This document shows positions 22,962-59,850 of a DNA stretch of 64,000 nt, piece by piece. Origin of the DNA: Ditylenchus dipsaci (Eukaryota; Nematoda; Chromadorea; Rhabditida; Anguinidae); the NCBI GenBank assembly GCA_004194705.1, contig SADC01000901.1, forward strand, positions 24,554 to 88,553, given 5' to 3'. Every line of letters begins with the position of its first letter. Position 1 is the first letter of the stretch. The notes below the pieces were generated by a model. The model ran no database searches. It was not told where the DNA came from and worked only from the letters and a program-made list of their open reading frames with translations. Made by a program: the position numbers and the translations under genes.

Positions 22962-24300
22962 AGCTTTTTATTATATTCAGACTACGGGATGCAGGAAGGT
23001 GTGCGCGAAAGCAGAGCTTTAAAAATAAAAAGTCTGAGCACGTAAGTGTGGTCAATGTGCCCTCATCTTCCAGCACATCGTCCATTGCATCGCACAAAGA
23101 CCAGCTAGAATCAATCCACAAAGATGCTGGAGTTAGGCCTTCCCTCTACAAAAGTGTTTCATCGCCTGGCAAAACAGTTCGTTTCTCTCTAGTTTTGTCT
23201 AAAAAACCAAAAATTAATTGGTGGTGAAGTTAAAACTCGATTATCCGCCACCCTGAAATATATAAATTTATATTATTGGACCAAGGTTGACTTATTTTCT
23301 GTCATTGGACACCCCAGCTGACCGTCACCCTAAGCCTGGTCCCTGGAGTTTCGGATAACAGGTTATTGACTCTATTTAATTCGGCTGCTAATTAAAATTC
23401 ACTGCCAAAATGTTTGATGCTGCTTGTATTTTAGCAGCTTAATTCAAGATTTTTGACAACAGATTTGATTTAGCAACAAAATTGAACATTTTGGCAACAG
23501 ATTCAAGTTTATTAGCATAAAAGTTAAAGACGATCTAAGTCCGCAAGTTTCTGCAAAAACAACAAATATTTTATCCAAATATTTTAGAACAATATGATAC
23601 GCCATCAAAGACCGCCATTGAATCGGACTCAAAGGTGTGTTTGTCATTCTTTACCTAATTTTCTAAATTGTAGGCCTGTTGATGTTCAGCGTGGTCCTAT
23701 AATATTCCTTGTCTGAATCTAATATTCGTACCAATGCTGTGTAAATCAAGCACCGTATTTTCTATGTTTTAAAAAAATTTAATATACAGTTGAATATAAA
23801 TACACCCCAAGAAACCGATTCTAGGGTGGTGTTGTATCCAGGGTTCACTTAACTTAATTTTTAGTCAAAACTGACCAAATCGGTCCTTTTTCGGGTGGTG
23901 TTATATCGGGGTGGTGTTGTATACAGGTTCGACTTTACAGTTGAATTCCGATTCAACATTAAAATCAAGCTAAATGAACTTTGCTAACCGTACTTCAAAT
24001 CGAGACCACATTCCCCTGCGCCTTGAAGGGTGAATACTGAAAATAACATTTTTATTTTTTATTGGTCGTCTGATATCGAGACTCGACTGAATTTCACTGG
24101 CTTGCTCAACCGCTCAAAAATTAGTGGCAATCGATTTCTGATTCAGGTGCTGTACCTGGTATCTAGGGCTTTTAAGAGATTCTACAAAAAAAACAAGAAA
24201 AAAGGAAAATTGAAAAATTTAAATCAGTAAAAGCTCCGAATAAAGTATTTGGACCGAGAATATTTCCTAAAAATATTGAGAAGACTGATAGTTAACACAA
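22962..24300. other. iRhom upstream region with two pogo-like remnants
   Basis: 23226-23370 has CTCGATTATCCGCCACC with an inverted GGATAAC partner. 23785-23937 is TA-bounded with TACAGTTGAA and repeated GGGTGGTGTTGTAT units and the shared ACCAAATCGGTC. No upstream iRhom exon was identified, though the CCCAGTTTAG just before 24311 looks like a splice acceptor. Confidence 0.45.
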
Positions 24301-24324
24301 TCCCAGTTTAGCATCAAAGACAAA

Positions 24325-49185
<24,861 letters not shown>

Positions 49186-49509
49186 TAAAAATGCCGTTTT
49201 TTGCTGATTTACTTTTAAAAACATTATGCTTCTGAGCCATTATCTGCTTTATGTGCCTTTCAATCTTATAAAAATGCCTTAAAATTTTTCTACTTCGTGC
49301 CTTGCAAAAGTTCTTGTGATCCGAACCTCATTTCAGATGTTAAAAGAAAGAAAGCCAGTTTCTGATATTAATCGCTGTGTTTTTGTATTGCCTAACTCAC
49401 TTACTTTAGAATCCGACATTTCCTTCGAAGAATCTATTAAGTTTTGTAAACATTGTCCACTTTCATCAGCATTAATATTTTATAATTCTATAATATTTAA
49501 AAAAATACA

Positions 49510-49515
49510 AATAAA
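49510..49515 (+). terminator. Possible iRhom polyadenylation signal
   Basis: AATAAA about 325 nt after the iRhom stop codon in an AT-rich 3' region. Confidence 0.45.
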
Positions 49516-49631
49516 ATTATTATAAGAATATTCTCCAGTTACAAAATAAAATCTAAAATGAAAATTTTGTAAAAACCAGTGGCTGTATTACGGAATGGAA
49601 TAGTAATAACATTTGACGGGCAAATTCGTAT

Positions 49632-52600
49632 GCAGTAGAGTCTCGATTCAACTTACACCTCGATACGACAAAAAGAACGACACCCAACTCGTATTAATCC
49701 CTACTCGCATGTCCCATCTCGTCTCAATTTTTTCTCGTCCTAATTTCAACTCGTCCTAATCCTATATTCTAACTAGTACCAGTGGAAAGTATTTTGACTA
49801 ATCGCCTCCTCCCCTCCCCCAACGCACACCTGTTTGAAAAATGGTTGTGTAGTTGAGTCTCAATAAATCGCCGGCCCCGGAAACTCCGATTTGATGACAG
49901 TTTATTGCGGATGGCGATTTTTCGGGACCCGACTATAGGTCGAAAGGCCCTAATTTGAGACCCTTGATTTCATCACAAGCAAACAGATTGAATCGAAAAT
50001 GAAAGCGAATCGAGAACAAATTAAGGAGACATATTCAACAAAAATTCAGCTGCATTCCTTTCTTCAATGCTGCGTCATCATCCTCTTCATTGCCAGTTAA
50101 AACCTCAATGTAGCCCATCATGTATCCAATTTCAGTTGAACCTGAAGTTTTCGATGATTAGCACCTTTAAATGTAATCAAATAGCACTTGGTGGTTTAGA
50201 TCCTGTTTGATGTGAAAGCATTACATCTTGATCACGACATCCGGGAATGGTTTTTTGAAGCTTCCGTGAGCACCAGCCTCAGGATAAAAATGAGCTAATT
50301 TACACTTTAATTCACCGAGTCCATATCCACTAACTCTAGCGCAATTAAATAAAAACAGTTAACCACAAACTAAATAAATAACTCAAATACGTTTTCGCCA
50401 AAACTTTCTGTATGTCTTTGCGTGTTTTTTTTTTGAAGAAGAGCTGTCAACAGGGGAACTGAGTTAATCTTAGAACCTTTTCCGACAAATCCAAATACTC
50501 AATAAACTTGGTAAGATCCTGCTGGCTTGTACTTGAAGTTTCCATCAGTCAAAAAATCTCTGCTTAGACTCAAATAGAAAAGTTGGCGTGGCGAAGAAAA
50601 TAGCAGCATAGTTTTGTCTAGGAGCCTCTAGACTTTTTACAAAGCAAAGCAATGGTGAAATCACAAACCCCCAAATAAGAGGTGCTACTCCCCGTATTTT
50701 TCATGTGATTGAATCGATCCTCGCTCTCGTAGAAGCAACTTTTCCTCGTTCAGCAAAGATTCATAATCCGGGACAATTGAAATAAGCTTTTGTCGAGCAC
50801 GACCAAATGCTTTCAAAATTGCCCGTCACGCCATTGTAGATGCTGACCACGTATAGCACATATTTGGGTCATCTGCTTGTGTGACTGTCAACTTTTATAC
50901 CCTATACGCTGCGAGTATGTGAAATTTATCGTTGCCATCTGAAAAATTAGAACTCATATTCCCAGGATAATAATGAAAACAGAAATTAGATCACGCAGGA
51001 CATAATTTCTTCAGAAAAGGCTCCCACCAATGAATAAAGCATGGATTCAAAGTAAAAATCAATATTTTAACCATGCGCGGGCTTAAATGAAGACGAGTTA
51101 AAATGAGGACGAGGTAAAATTGAGACGAGTTGGGATTGATACGAGTTGGGACATGCGAGTTGGGATTAATACGAGTTGGGAAATGCAAGTCGGGATTGAT
51201 ACGAGTTGGGTTTTTTACTAGGGTTGGGCAATTGGCTGGCCAAAAAGAAATCGGCCAATTGGCCAAAATCCGGCCAAATTCTTACTACATCAGATTTCAC
51301 TAACTAAAACTTTTTTATTTCAACAACTATAACATTTCAATCAAATTCATTCATAAACACATAAAATTCATTATCAAAAAGATTAGTTGTCTCGATTGTT
51401 TCTTGATAATACTCCTCACCCACGTCTTCCACATACTGTTCCGCTTGCGTCGATTTGAATAAGTTGGCGAACTCCAGCGGACAAAGCTTTTTTTTGCTGC
51501 AAAAAGACTTTTTTTTTGCTTGGTTAGTGAAACTTTTTTTTAGAAAACTTTTTTTCGCTGCAAAATTCTTTTTTCGCTGCAAAAAGACTTTTTTTTGATG
51601 CAAATATTTTTGCTGCAAAAAGACTTTTTTTTGCTGCAAAAAGACTCTTTTTTGCTGCAAATATTCTTTTTTTTTCTGCAAATCGGCTTTTTTTTGCTGC
51701 AAACTATTTTAGCTGTAATTTTGGCGTGCGGTCAATTGCTCCACGGTCAATTGGTCCACAGGTCAATTGGTCCACAGGTCAATTGCTCCACAAAATTATT
51801 TTCAAATTAATCTTTTTTGTCTTGTGAAGAACTTCTGTTATTTTAACAGTTTTTCGATAATTCAGCCTTACCCTACTGGTTAATCCACGCACCAACCAAA
51901 CCAAGTGGTCATCCCTTTGTTGTAAAATTATTTTTTATGTTTTTCGGGTTCTATTACCTGTTTTTTACACTAATTCGAGCATTCTAAAGAGGGTTTGATA
52001 ATAGTAAAATTCCATTTTGTGGGGTAATTTATAGTTTTCATTAAAATTGCTGGAATGACCCTGAAAGCTGAACTGGTGTTAAGGTAGTAGTACGGTACTA
52101 GTACCAAGGCATTGACCAGGTACCGGTACCATTTTACCACTATCAAACCATCTTCAGCATGTCCGAATCAGTCCAGGAAACGGGTTTTGGAACATGAAAA
52201 ACGTGAAAAAAAATTTTGCTCCAGGCGGACGACCACCTGGTTTGGTTGGTGCGTGGATTAACCAGTAGGGTTAAGGCTGAATTATCGAAAAACTGTTAAA
52301 AATAACAGAAGTTCTTCACAAGACAAAAAAGATTAATTTGAAAATAATTTTGTGGACCAATTGACCTGTGGACCAATTGACCGTGGATCAATTGACCGTG
52401 GACCAATTGACCGCACGCCAAAATTACAGCTAAAATAGTTTGGACCAGAAAAAGCCGATTTGCAGCAAAAAAAAAAGCCGATTTGCAGCAAAAAAAGCCG
52501 ATTTGCAGCAAAAAAAAAGTCTTTTTGCAGCAAAAATATTTGCAGCAAAAAAAAAAGTCTTTTTGCAGCGAAAAAAAGACTTTTTGCAGCAAAAAAAGTT

Positions 52601-53307
52601 TTTTTGCAGCAAAAAAAGACTTTTTGTATCAACTAATTTTTGCAGCAAAAAAAGTCTTTTTGCAGCAAAAAAGTCTTTTTGCAGCAAAAAAAGTCTTTTT
52701 GCAACAAAAAAAAGCTTTGTCCAACTCCAGCGTGAGATTGTGTTTAATGAAGGTCACCTGCGAAGCCGTTTTCACGTTTTATGTATCTCGCATTGCAAGT
52801 TGTATCTCGCATTGCAAAACATACAGTAACCAACAACGATACTTTTTCCAGTTGCGCTTTTTTCCTCCACGCGTTTGTAGTAGCTCCAACACCAAGCTAG
52901 CGGTTTTGACATTTTCTAGTTCTATAAACTGACAATAATAAATATTTTGCAGAAAACAATAATAATCAGCAGAAAATATACACAAAAAATGAACAAAGCC
53001 TTGATTCAATGAATAAAAATTTGGAATTCGTTTGGAATTGAGACAACAATAAATTTTTACAGAATTCAAAGTTACTATTTGGCCGATTTTATAAGGCCGG
53101 CCAAATGCTCCGGCCAATTGGCGCCAATTGGCCGGCCAATTGGCGGCCGCCCAACCCTAGTTTTTACCGACAAAACACCTGAAAAATCCCCGTTTTATCA
53201 TGGTTCAAAATAAAGTCGATAAATTCAGCCTCGATACAACATACACCTCGATTGACCGTACAGTCGGTGTTGGTCCCGAGGATGTATGTTAAATTGAGAC
53301 TTGAATG
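49632..53307. mobile_element. Outer pogo-like pair enclosing two foldbacks
   Basis: CAGTAGAGTCTCGATTCAAC at the left and GTTAAATTGAGACTTGAATG at the right could be the ends of one element. It contains the array foldback 49665-51215 (TCGTCTCAATTTT and CAACTCGTATTAATCCC against GGGATTAATACGAGTTGGG) and the layered foldback 51218-53162. The interior 49770-51080 has no gene I recognise. Confidence 0.45.
51218..53162. mobile_element. hAT-like layered foldback with three concentric arrays
   Basis: The ends CTAGGGTTGGGCAATTGGC and GGCGGCCGCCCAACCCTAG have near 8-bp flanks TTTTTTAC/GTTTTTAC. From outside in, each arm has a GGCCAATTGGCC array, a TTTTTTTGCTGCAAAAAGAC array (51490-51700 and 52445-52710), a GGTCAATTGGTCCACA array (51728-51793 and 52353-52415), then CCAACCAAACCAAGTGGTC. 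Centre near 52080. No transposase gene. Confidence 0.8.
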
Positions 53308-53766
53308 GATTACTACTCATTTGCGCAAAACTCTCATAAAATCGGGGTTGAGAAACACGAATATGAAGTTATCCCCTCCATGCGAGCTCTCTGCGTGGGA
53401 AGGATTCTATACTGCAACCCAAAAAGTTTACATACTGAACAATTTTATTGTAAATAAACTTTTTTCGCCACAGTAAATAATTTTTTGCTTTTTCGATCCA
53501 TCTGAGAATGTGCATTTTCAAATGGGCATAACGGAATTTCGCAGCCAATTCTCGTAGTTTTGCAGCATATTTCGTTTGCAGCTAATTCTCAGAATTTCGC
53601 AACAAATTCTCGTAATTTTGCAGCAAATGTTTCATAAAATGATTTGGATCGCTCAGAATCCCAGCCCGGAGTGGCCAGAAGCCCCTGAAAGTTGGTTTTT
53701 TGGGGGTAACTTTTTGCGAAAATTCGATTGGGCGGGTTAAGCCGTTTCCCTATCCTTTCATGCCCT

Positions 53767-53999
53767 TTAAAGAGCCATGGCCACGCGTTCTAAATTGCCC
53801 CCCGCCAATTCAAAAATTTTCGCCTAAATATTGAACTTCTGTACGGATTTCTTGGTTTGGTGTTTAACCAAATAAAAGAGCTAGAATCTAATTTTAGGTA
53901 TAGATTTGTTGGAAACCAAGTTAAAAATACCGTACAGAAGTTCAATGACGGGGGAATTGGCGGGGGACAACCGTTGTCGGAACGGCAATGGCCCTTTAA
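53767..53999. mobile_element. piggyBac-like MITE at TTAA
   Basis: TTAA-AGAGCCATGGCCACG to CGGCAATGGCCCT-TTAA, with a palindromic interior (TTGAACTTCTGTACGG pair). Same TIR family as 8459-8658. Confidence 0.75.
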
Positions 54000-54183
54000 A
54001 GGGGCATGTTCGTGCGCGATGAAACACAATTTTCAAAAAAGAAAAGGCGCGAACCAGGCGTGCCAGAGATTTGAAAAAGATTTAAATTTTGTATATGAAT
54101 TTTGAATTTCGTCAAACCCAGCAATTGTGTGTGCAGCGAAAGGCATTAGTACTCAACTTAACCACCATCAATCAGCTGGGTTG

Positions 54184-54619
54184 GGTCCCGAGTTGAAATT
54201 GAGCTGGACCTCTTCGGAGTGTCTCGTGCTCTGAGTTTGAATTCGCCGAGCCTTTGGTTCGGTTGTTTGTTAGGGTAACTGCTTCCGGTTGGTTATCCCT
54301 CGATTTCGGTTCAGGTAACCGAAATCGAAAATCTTGTTCACCTGACAGATCTACAAAAGAGCGAGTAAATTCGAGAAGAGTTGGTATGAAAAATTGGATT
54401 ATTACTTGTTGTGCCCTCATCGCTATACAGAGTGTGCAGCCACGCACAGATAGAACGCCGAACCAAAGGCAAATCTAAAACTCGACAGAAAACCGAAATC
54501 GAGGGATAACAACCGGAAGCAGTTACCCTAACAAACAACCGAACCAAAGGCTCGGCGAATTCAAAACTCAGAGCACGAGACACTCCGAAGAGGTCCAACT
54601 CAATTTCAACTCGGGACCA
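54184..54619. mobile_element. Foldback, GGTCCCGAGTTGAAATTGAG ends
   Basis: Arms of about 130 nt pair exactly over CCTCTTCGGAGTGTCTCGTG and GCCGAGCCTTTGGTTCGG. The central loop contains CCTCGATTTCGGTT direct/inverse copies. Confidence 0.85.
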
Positions 54620-54655
54620 GGCCTGTGCACGGACCGAAAACGGGCCGAAGCGGGC

Positions 54656-54965
54656 CCTGGATTTTCTCTGACTTTTTTCAGACTCTTTAGAAAAAAGTTT
54701 ATACCATCTGATAGCTAAGATTTCAGGCTACAAAATGCTCTTTTCCGGCCGGGTTTGAAATTTTTTTTGACCAACGGGCCGGCTTTTTGCTCGAAAAACC
54801 ACGTTTTTTGAAAAAAGGTGTTTTTTTGACAAAAAAGCCGGCCGTTGGTCAAAAAAAATTTCAAACCCCGGCCCGGAAAAGAGCATTTTGTAGCCTGAAA
54901 TCTTAGCTATCAGATGGTATGAACTTTTTTACAAAAAGTCTGAAAAAAGTCAGAGAATCTTCGCG
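54656..54965. mobile_element. Foldback, CTCTGACTTTTTTCAG arms
   Basis: GATTTTCTCTGACTTTTTTC, TATACCATCTGATAGCTAAG and GGCTACAAAATGCTCTTTTC are mirrored on the right. The centre is rich in GGCCGG/CCGGCC. Confidence 0.8.
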
Positions 54966-54994
54966 GTCGGAGTTGCTGATCCGTCAGTTTGATT

Positions 54995-55136
54995 TTCCCA
55001 ATCGTTTTTCAAATAGTTGAAATTTTGACTATATAGACCCGCGCCTTTCAACAATCCGTCATCCTATTTTCAAAATAGGATGACGGATTGTCGAAAGGCA
55101 CGGGTCTTAATTGATTTATCGAGAGTCGACTGTATT
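54995..55136. mobile_element. pogo-like remnant, GATGACGGATTG type
   Basis: The palindrome AATCCGTCATCCTATTTT at the centre and the end ATCGAGAGTCGACTGTA. The left end is diverged. Confidence 0.55.
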
Positions 55137-55851
55137 TAACAATTAGGTGTGTGAATCATCCCGAATAAAAAACAAGTGAGTAAAACCCCATTCCGCCCCA
55201 TTCCACCCATGTAAAACTCCACCCTTTCACTAAAACACAAGACAGTCCGTAAAAGACAACATAAGCAAAGCTCAGGACCTCAGGACAGGCGAAAGACGCT
55301 AAAAGAGGATTTCCTTGATAGAACAAAATACCTGAGAGACGCATGATACCTGAAAATTAGAAATATGAACTCCAGCAGATCATTGTGGTAAATAATATGT
55401 GACTTATAATCACTTTCGCTAGGCAGCCTCTTACAAGAAGTTGACGTGCCCCGACAGTTATGTTACAACGGCCTAGCCATACTGTCTTGGGATGGAGCAC
55501 GAAGGCACATAGAAAGTTAGGCTATGCAGGTATGCGCACGGGCTGTATTCCTACAGGTCTTTATCGTAACCCGTGATGGATTATGCAAGTTACGGCCCGG
55601 AAAGAGCCGACCCGTGCACATGCCTAACACTACGACCACATACAACCGCCCAAATTCTGTAGCTTCCACGTAGACAAAAAGTCTTATGTGGTTTGTTTAT
55701 GGATTTGAGGTTACATTCACTGATGAATTTGTCAGGCCGTGTGTAGTCGCAGTGAGATTTAAAAAAGGTTACTTGACTAGAGAACTTCCCTGATAAACCA
55801 GCGTAAAAATTATCAAAAAAAAATAAATGGGAAACTAACCACATTTTTTAC

Positions 55852-56043
55852 CGAAAAAAACTTGATCCCGTAAACGACCAGAAAAGTAGAACCGTAGAGA
55901 CAGCCCCATCAGATCTCGCATAATCAGCATGAGCGCCCTTGCCGACAACCTAAACAGGAGAAACAAAAAAAAAGACGGCAAAGCGGCTAAAAAACTTACA
56001 TTATGAGTATCCAGGCAACAATTTGGATTCTTCTTTTGATAAT
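55852..56043 (-). CDS. Candidate two-exon segment, unrecognised
   Basis: On the minus strand, after TTTTTGTTTCAG, exon 56000-56043 reads YQKKNPNCCLDTHN to a GTAAGT donor. A 50-nt intron follows (acceptor TCCTGTTTAG), then exon 55852-55949 reads VVGKGAHADYARSDGAVSTV and LLFWSFTGSSFF before GTAAAA. Phases agree, the intron has nematode-like length and the composition is protein-like. Upstream exons and the family are unknown; downstream (55590-55844) another open stretch exists but its junction gives an early stop. Chance is possible. Confidence 0.3.
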
Positions 56044-56548
56044 CTGAAACAAAAAGACATAAATAAAGTTATAGCAACTATAATTCGCCTAGATTCACAC
56101 AAAAACCAAATGGGCGACCACAAAGTAACAGCAGATCGGCGCACCCGACCGAAAAATTTAATTAAAAAGAAGTCAAAAATGACGACCGAAAATAATTGTT
56201 TGCGTTTAAAAAAAGATTTTGCGCAAATTATTTGATAATTATTTTTATTTTTTTTATGTCCCCGGGAATTCAAAAATCAACAATTGCCGTTGCACTAGGA
56301 AAGCATGCTCCTTTAAGGCTCGATACCAACGATTTTCGTATTCACCCTTAACTTTACTAATCCTTTTAAAAATATTATACTGTTAAAAGTAGTCAAGAAA
56401 AAAGTCTGCAACCTGCAGGATTCAAACCTGCAAACCCGGAAATTTCGAGGATAAATTTACCGATGGACTTCCACTGGAAAAAAATGTGGTCAATCCCAAG
56501 TGGAATCGAACTTTAGACTGTTGAACCACTGCCTAACCGTAAAAGCCC

Positions 56549-57145
56549 AAGTGCACCCCCCTCTAAGTGCACCCCCCCCCCCCCCTTAGTGCACAGCTAC
56601 TCCGGAGGATTCCTCCAAAAGAGGATCCTCCGGCTCCATCCTCCGGTTCCAGTGGAGACTGGAACCGGAGGATGGAGACAAAAAAATTGCCCGGAGGATG
56701 GAGCCGGAGGAAAGGAGAAAAAAACTTTGCCCAGAGACTGGAGCCGGAGGACGGAGACGAAAAAATATTTGCCCGAAGGATGGAGGCGGAGGAAGAGAGG
56801 AAATAATTTTGGGCTGAAGACCGGAGCCGGAGGATGGAGACAAAAATCAGGCGATGTCCATCCCTGCTATCCAGCTGGTTTAGATTTTATCCAGATGCTT
56901 TGAGCACTATCCAAGTGGTTTGGGTGGTGTGAGAAGTTCAAAATAATGACTTCCCCTTCAAGACAATAACATAAAAACATTAAAAAAAATATGTGAAAAA
57001 TGACCCAAGTGCACCCCCCCCCTAAGTGCACCCCCTCCAAGTGCACCCCCTACCAAGGGGGGGGGTGCACTTAGGGGGGGGGGTAGGGCGGTGGTGCACT
57101 AGGGGGGGGGGGGGGTTGTGCACTTAGAGGGGGTGCACTTGGTAC
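56549..57145. repeat. Foldback of GTGCACCCCCC arrays around GGAGCCGGAGGATGGA arrays
   Basis: AAGTGCACCCCCCTCTAAGT at the left and inverse GGTGCACTTAGGGGGG units at the right. Between them about nine CCGGAGGATGGAG units (56600-56845). Long C and G runs are likely to be sequenced poorly. Confidence 0.7.
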
Positions 57146-57600
57146 ACTGTCGAGGATAAGACGTCAGGTCTCGTAGTTAGAGTTGTGAGTTCAATCCTCC
57201 ATGGGATCGGACACATTTTTCAGTTAAAGTCCATCGAATTGCCACTGGGAGTCGATCAAATAGCCAATGATACACCATCAATTGCAAGTGGAAGTCCGCA
57301 AAAATTCCACTGGCAGTCTATGGGGGTCCATTGGTAATTTGGTGGACTTCCACTGGCGATTCGCTGGATTTCCACTGTATTAAATTTTACTGTAAAGGAC
57401 TAGAAAAATCTGAAACAGACGACTCAAAGAGGTCAGTTTTTTGTGAGATGGATTTAAGCAGTACATGAACAGGTTTCTCCATGCTATCACAGCATTATTC
57501 AGCCTGCGATTTGCGTTTAATTTGATTAAAATTTGTCTCGTAAATAGTTCACGCATTTTGCCTCTACGTAGGATATAAAATGACAAAATTTGTAGCGGAA
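57146..57600. repeat. tRNA-like segment and TCCACTGG repeats upstream of PTP
   Basis: 57160-57205 contains GTCTCGTAGTTAGAG and GAGTTCAATCC (A-box and B-box-like). 57228-57375 has several GGACTTCCACTGG units, also seen inverted near 56465. No gene. 57600-57665 should hold the PTP promoter; a CTCTCTCTCTCT tract lies just before its ATG. Confidence 0.45.
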
Positions 57601-57665
57601 AAAACACTCTCTGCTCTGTTGCCTGATTTGATTGGTTGCTCATACACTCTCTCTCTCTCACAAAA

Positions 57666-59684
57666 ATGGCTGCCGTTGAAGAATTCACTGATGAAGCTAA
57701 AGAGACGTTCAAAAATTTGTGCACAAGGTAGCTCAATTTTTTACATCCCACTGACTTTTATTTTTATTTTTTCAGGTGTCTCATGAAGGACTCCATTCTC
57801 TCCGCCAGCAATATAATGAATTGAGGACTTTCACGCCCAGTAACTTCGCTCATGCTGCTTCAGATATGAACCCGACCAAATGCCGCTATAAAGGTAGTTT
57901 TTTATAACCGAGCTTTTTAAATTTATTTTGTATTTCTTTTGCTTTAGATATCATCTGTCTCGACGCTTCTCGTGTTGTCTTACAATGGCCAGCCGGAACT
58001 ACTGAAGATTTCGTCCACGCAAACTGGGTCACACATGAGCTCTTCGAGAATCGCTTCATCTGTTCTCAGGTTTGTTGCATTCTTTGTAAAACTTATTGAT
58101 GCAGCATATAAGTTTTCAGGCTCCTTTGGACTCTACAATTGGCGACTTCTGGCGAATCTGTTGGCAAGAAAACGTACGTCAGATCATTATGCTGTGTCGC
58201 TGCGAAGAATTGGGAAAAGCTAAGTGCGCACAATATTGGCCAGTTGAAGTTGATGAGCAGAAGACGATGACGTATGGCTTGACCATCACATGCCAGAAGA
58301 TCGATAGGTCGGACAAGAATTTCATCCACACGCGCTTGCTTCTCACATGTAAGTTTTTGTTGGAGTGTGTATCACATTCTACAGGGATTCATTTTCCTAT
58401 CTGTAGGTGGGCAAGAGTCGCGTCGTGTTGATCATCGTCAATGGACTACGTGGCCAGACAAAAGTGTTCCTCAGACCCCTCTGGCACCATTTCGACTTCT
58501 TCAATACACTCGAAAGCAGAACAAGTATCCGTAAGTCCATTAAACTTGTAGTCTTTTTCGGTCTTAAATCAACTTTTTCAGAAGTCTTATCCATTGCAGT
58601 GCTGGTGTTGGAAGAACTGGAACGATGGTGGCGATTGAAATGATCTACAAGTCTCTCTCGAGTGGAATCGTGCCAGACTCTTCGCGCCTCCTGCAAAATC
58701 TCCGATCACAGCGTCATTTGGCCGTGCAAACTGAAGACCAGTACGTCTACTGTCATTACGCGATTATCCAATTCGCTTATGCAAAGAAGATGGCCGCTAA
58801 GCATGATGTGAAATGTAGGCTTACTTCATAAATATTTTTGGCTTGAAATAACTTATCCTTTATTGTGTTCTGCAAGGAATACAATCACTACGCGAAGATG
58901 GTGCTGGACAATGGAGGACGGCCGCCGCCACTGAATGCTACGAAGTTTCCAATCGAATGTCTGCAGTGCAAACGGGATATTGGAAGAAGTGCCACTATGG
59001 AGCAGAAGGGAAATCAGACACCAAAGAGTATGGACGTTGAAGTCGAGCCAGCTACATCGAATTTCTCTGCTTCTCCTATGCAGGTAATCTATCAATTTTC
59101 TGCGACTGTATCATATAAATTCTGATACTTTACAGACGCAGTTGACACCGTCGGGTTTGAGTCCAATTCATCAAGTTCAGTCAATGCCGAATTGGGTAGT
59201 GGAGCCACACTTCTCTCAGCAGTCGAAGCCATCTGAAGGGAAGCACAATGTGCAAGACGCTGTTTCGCCGACCGATCCTGCGCCCAACGAGCGATCTCTA
59301 CAAAACAAGACCGAACCAATATGTCCGCTTTCGAATACAATGCACAGCACGCCGCAAAGAGCTTCATCGGCCTTCACCGTCACTCATTCCGCCAAAGGAG
59401 GGAAAGAAGGAGGAACTAAGAGTAAGTTTTTCTTAGTCGTCTTGGTGGATTTTATTCACTGTCTTTCAGTCGTATATCACAACAATCCGCAGCACCGATT
59501 CGTCAAAGCGATTCCTGGACCTGGGGGTGTGCCTGCCATGCAAGTATCTGTGCCGAAGTATCAACTTGATGAATTCAATCGCCAGCTGAAGCTCAAAGGA
59601 GAAGAGTTGGAGCGCAAAAAGAAGAGTGAGCAACAGGGACAGTCTTCTTTTCAGCCCATGCCAAAGAAAGATCCTGAGAACTGA
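57666..59684 (+). CDS. Cytoplasmic protein tyrosine phosphatase
   Basis: Exons: 57666-57727, 57776-57893, 57948-58069, 58120-58348, 58407-58530, 58582-58807, 58877-59083, 59136-59421 and 59470-59684, about 529 residues. Residues 1-40 (MAAVEEFTDEAKETF) precede the PTP domain: KCRYKDIICLD, DFVHANWV, SQAPLDSTIGDFWR, KCAQYWP, then the WPD loop TTWPDKSVPQTP, the P-loop HCSAGVGRTG with the nucleophilic Cys and Arg, and the Q-loop RSQRHLAVQTEDQYVYC. All catalytic residues are present, so it should hydrolyse phosphotyrosine. The C-terminal 200 residues are low-complexity, rich in Gln, Pro and Ser, ending in a Lys/Glu/Gln helix-like segment. No signal peptide or membrane span. Similar single-domain phosphatases form large nematode families. 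The exon 1/2 junction needs one extra base (ACAAG then GTGTCT) to keep frame, and the 58877 acceptor is GCAAG. Confidence 0.88.
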
Positions 59685-59754
59685 GCTCCGTAATTCCAAC
59701 AGTCTTCTATGGAACATCAAAATTGCATGTAAATTGTATGCTGTCTTTGACTCT

Positions 59755-59760
59755 AATAAA
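59755..59760 (+). terminator. PTP polyadenylation signal
   Basis: AATAAA 71 nt after the stop codon. Confidence 0.75.
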
Positions 59761-59850
59761 AATGCAATTGTACGTCAGTCAATGCTTGCCTATGGTGTTT
59801 AATTTTTTTCCCAGATGCGCATTCCTTCCGCCACTTCATTTTACTTGACA

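Noticed and set aside
51337..52932. Repetitive QQKK/CCKK frames across the GCAGCAAAAAAG arrays
   Set aside because: Array translations open in several frames and both strands; not genes.
56001..56273. 90-codon minus-strand frame
   Set aside because: Crosses a good splice acceptor (56044) and ends within the phased exon pair; only the spliced reading is plausible.
56567..56903. Pro/Ser and Gly/Arg-rich frames over the GGAGCCGGAGG repeat
   Set aside because: Open only because of the simple repeat; no start context, splice sites or homology.
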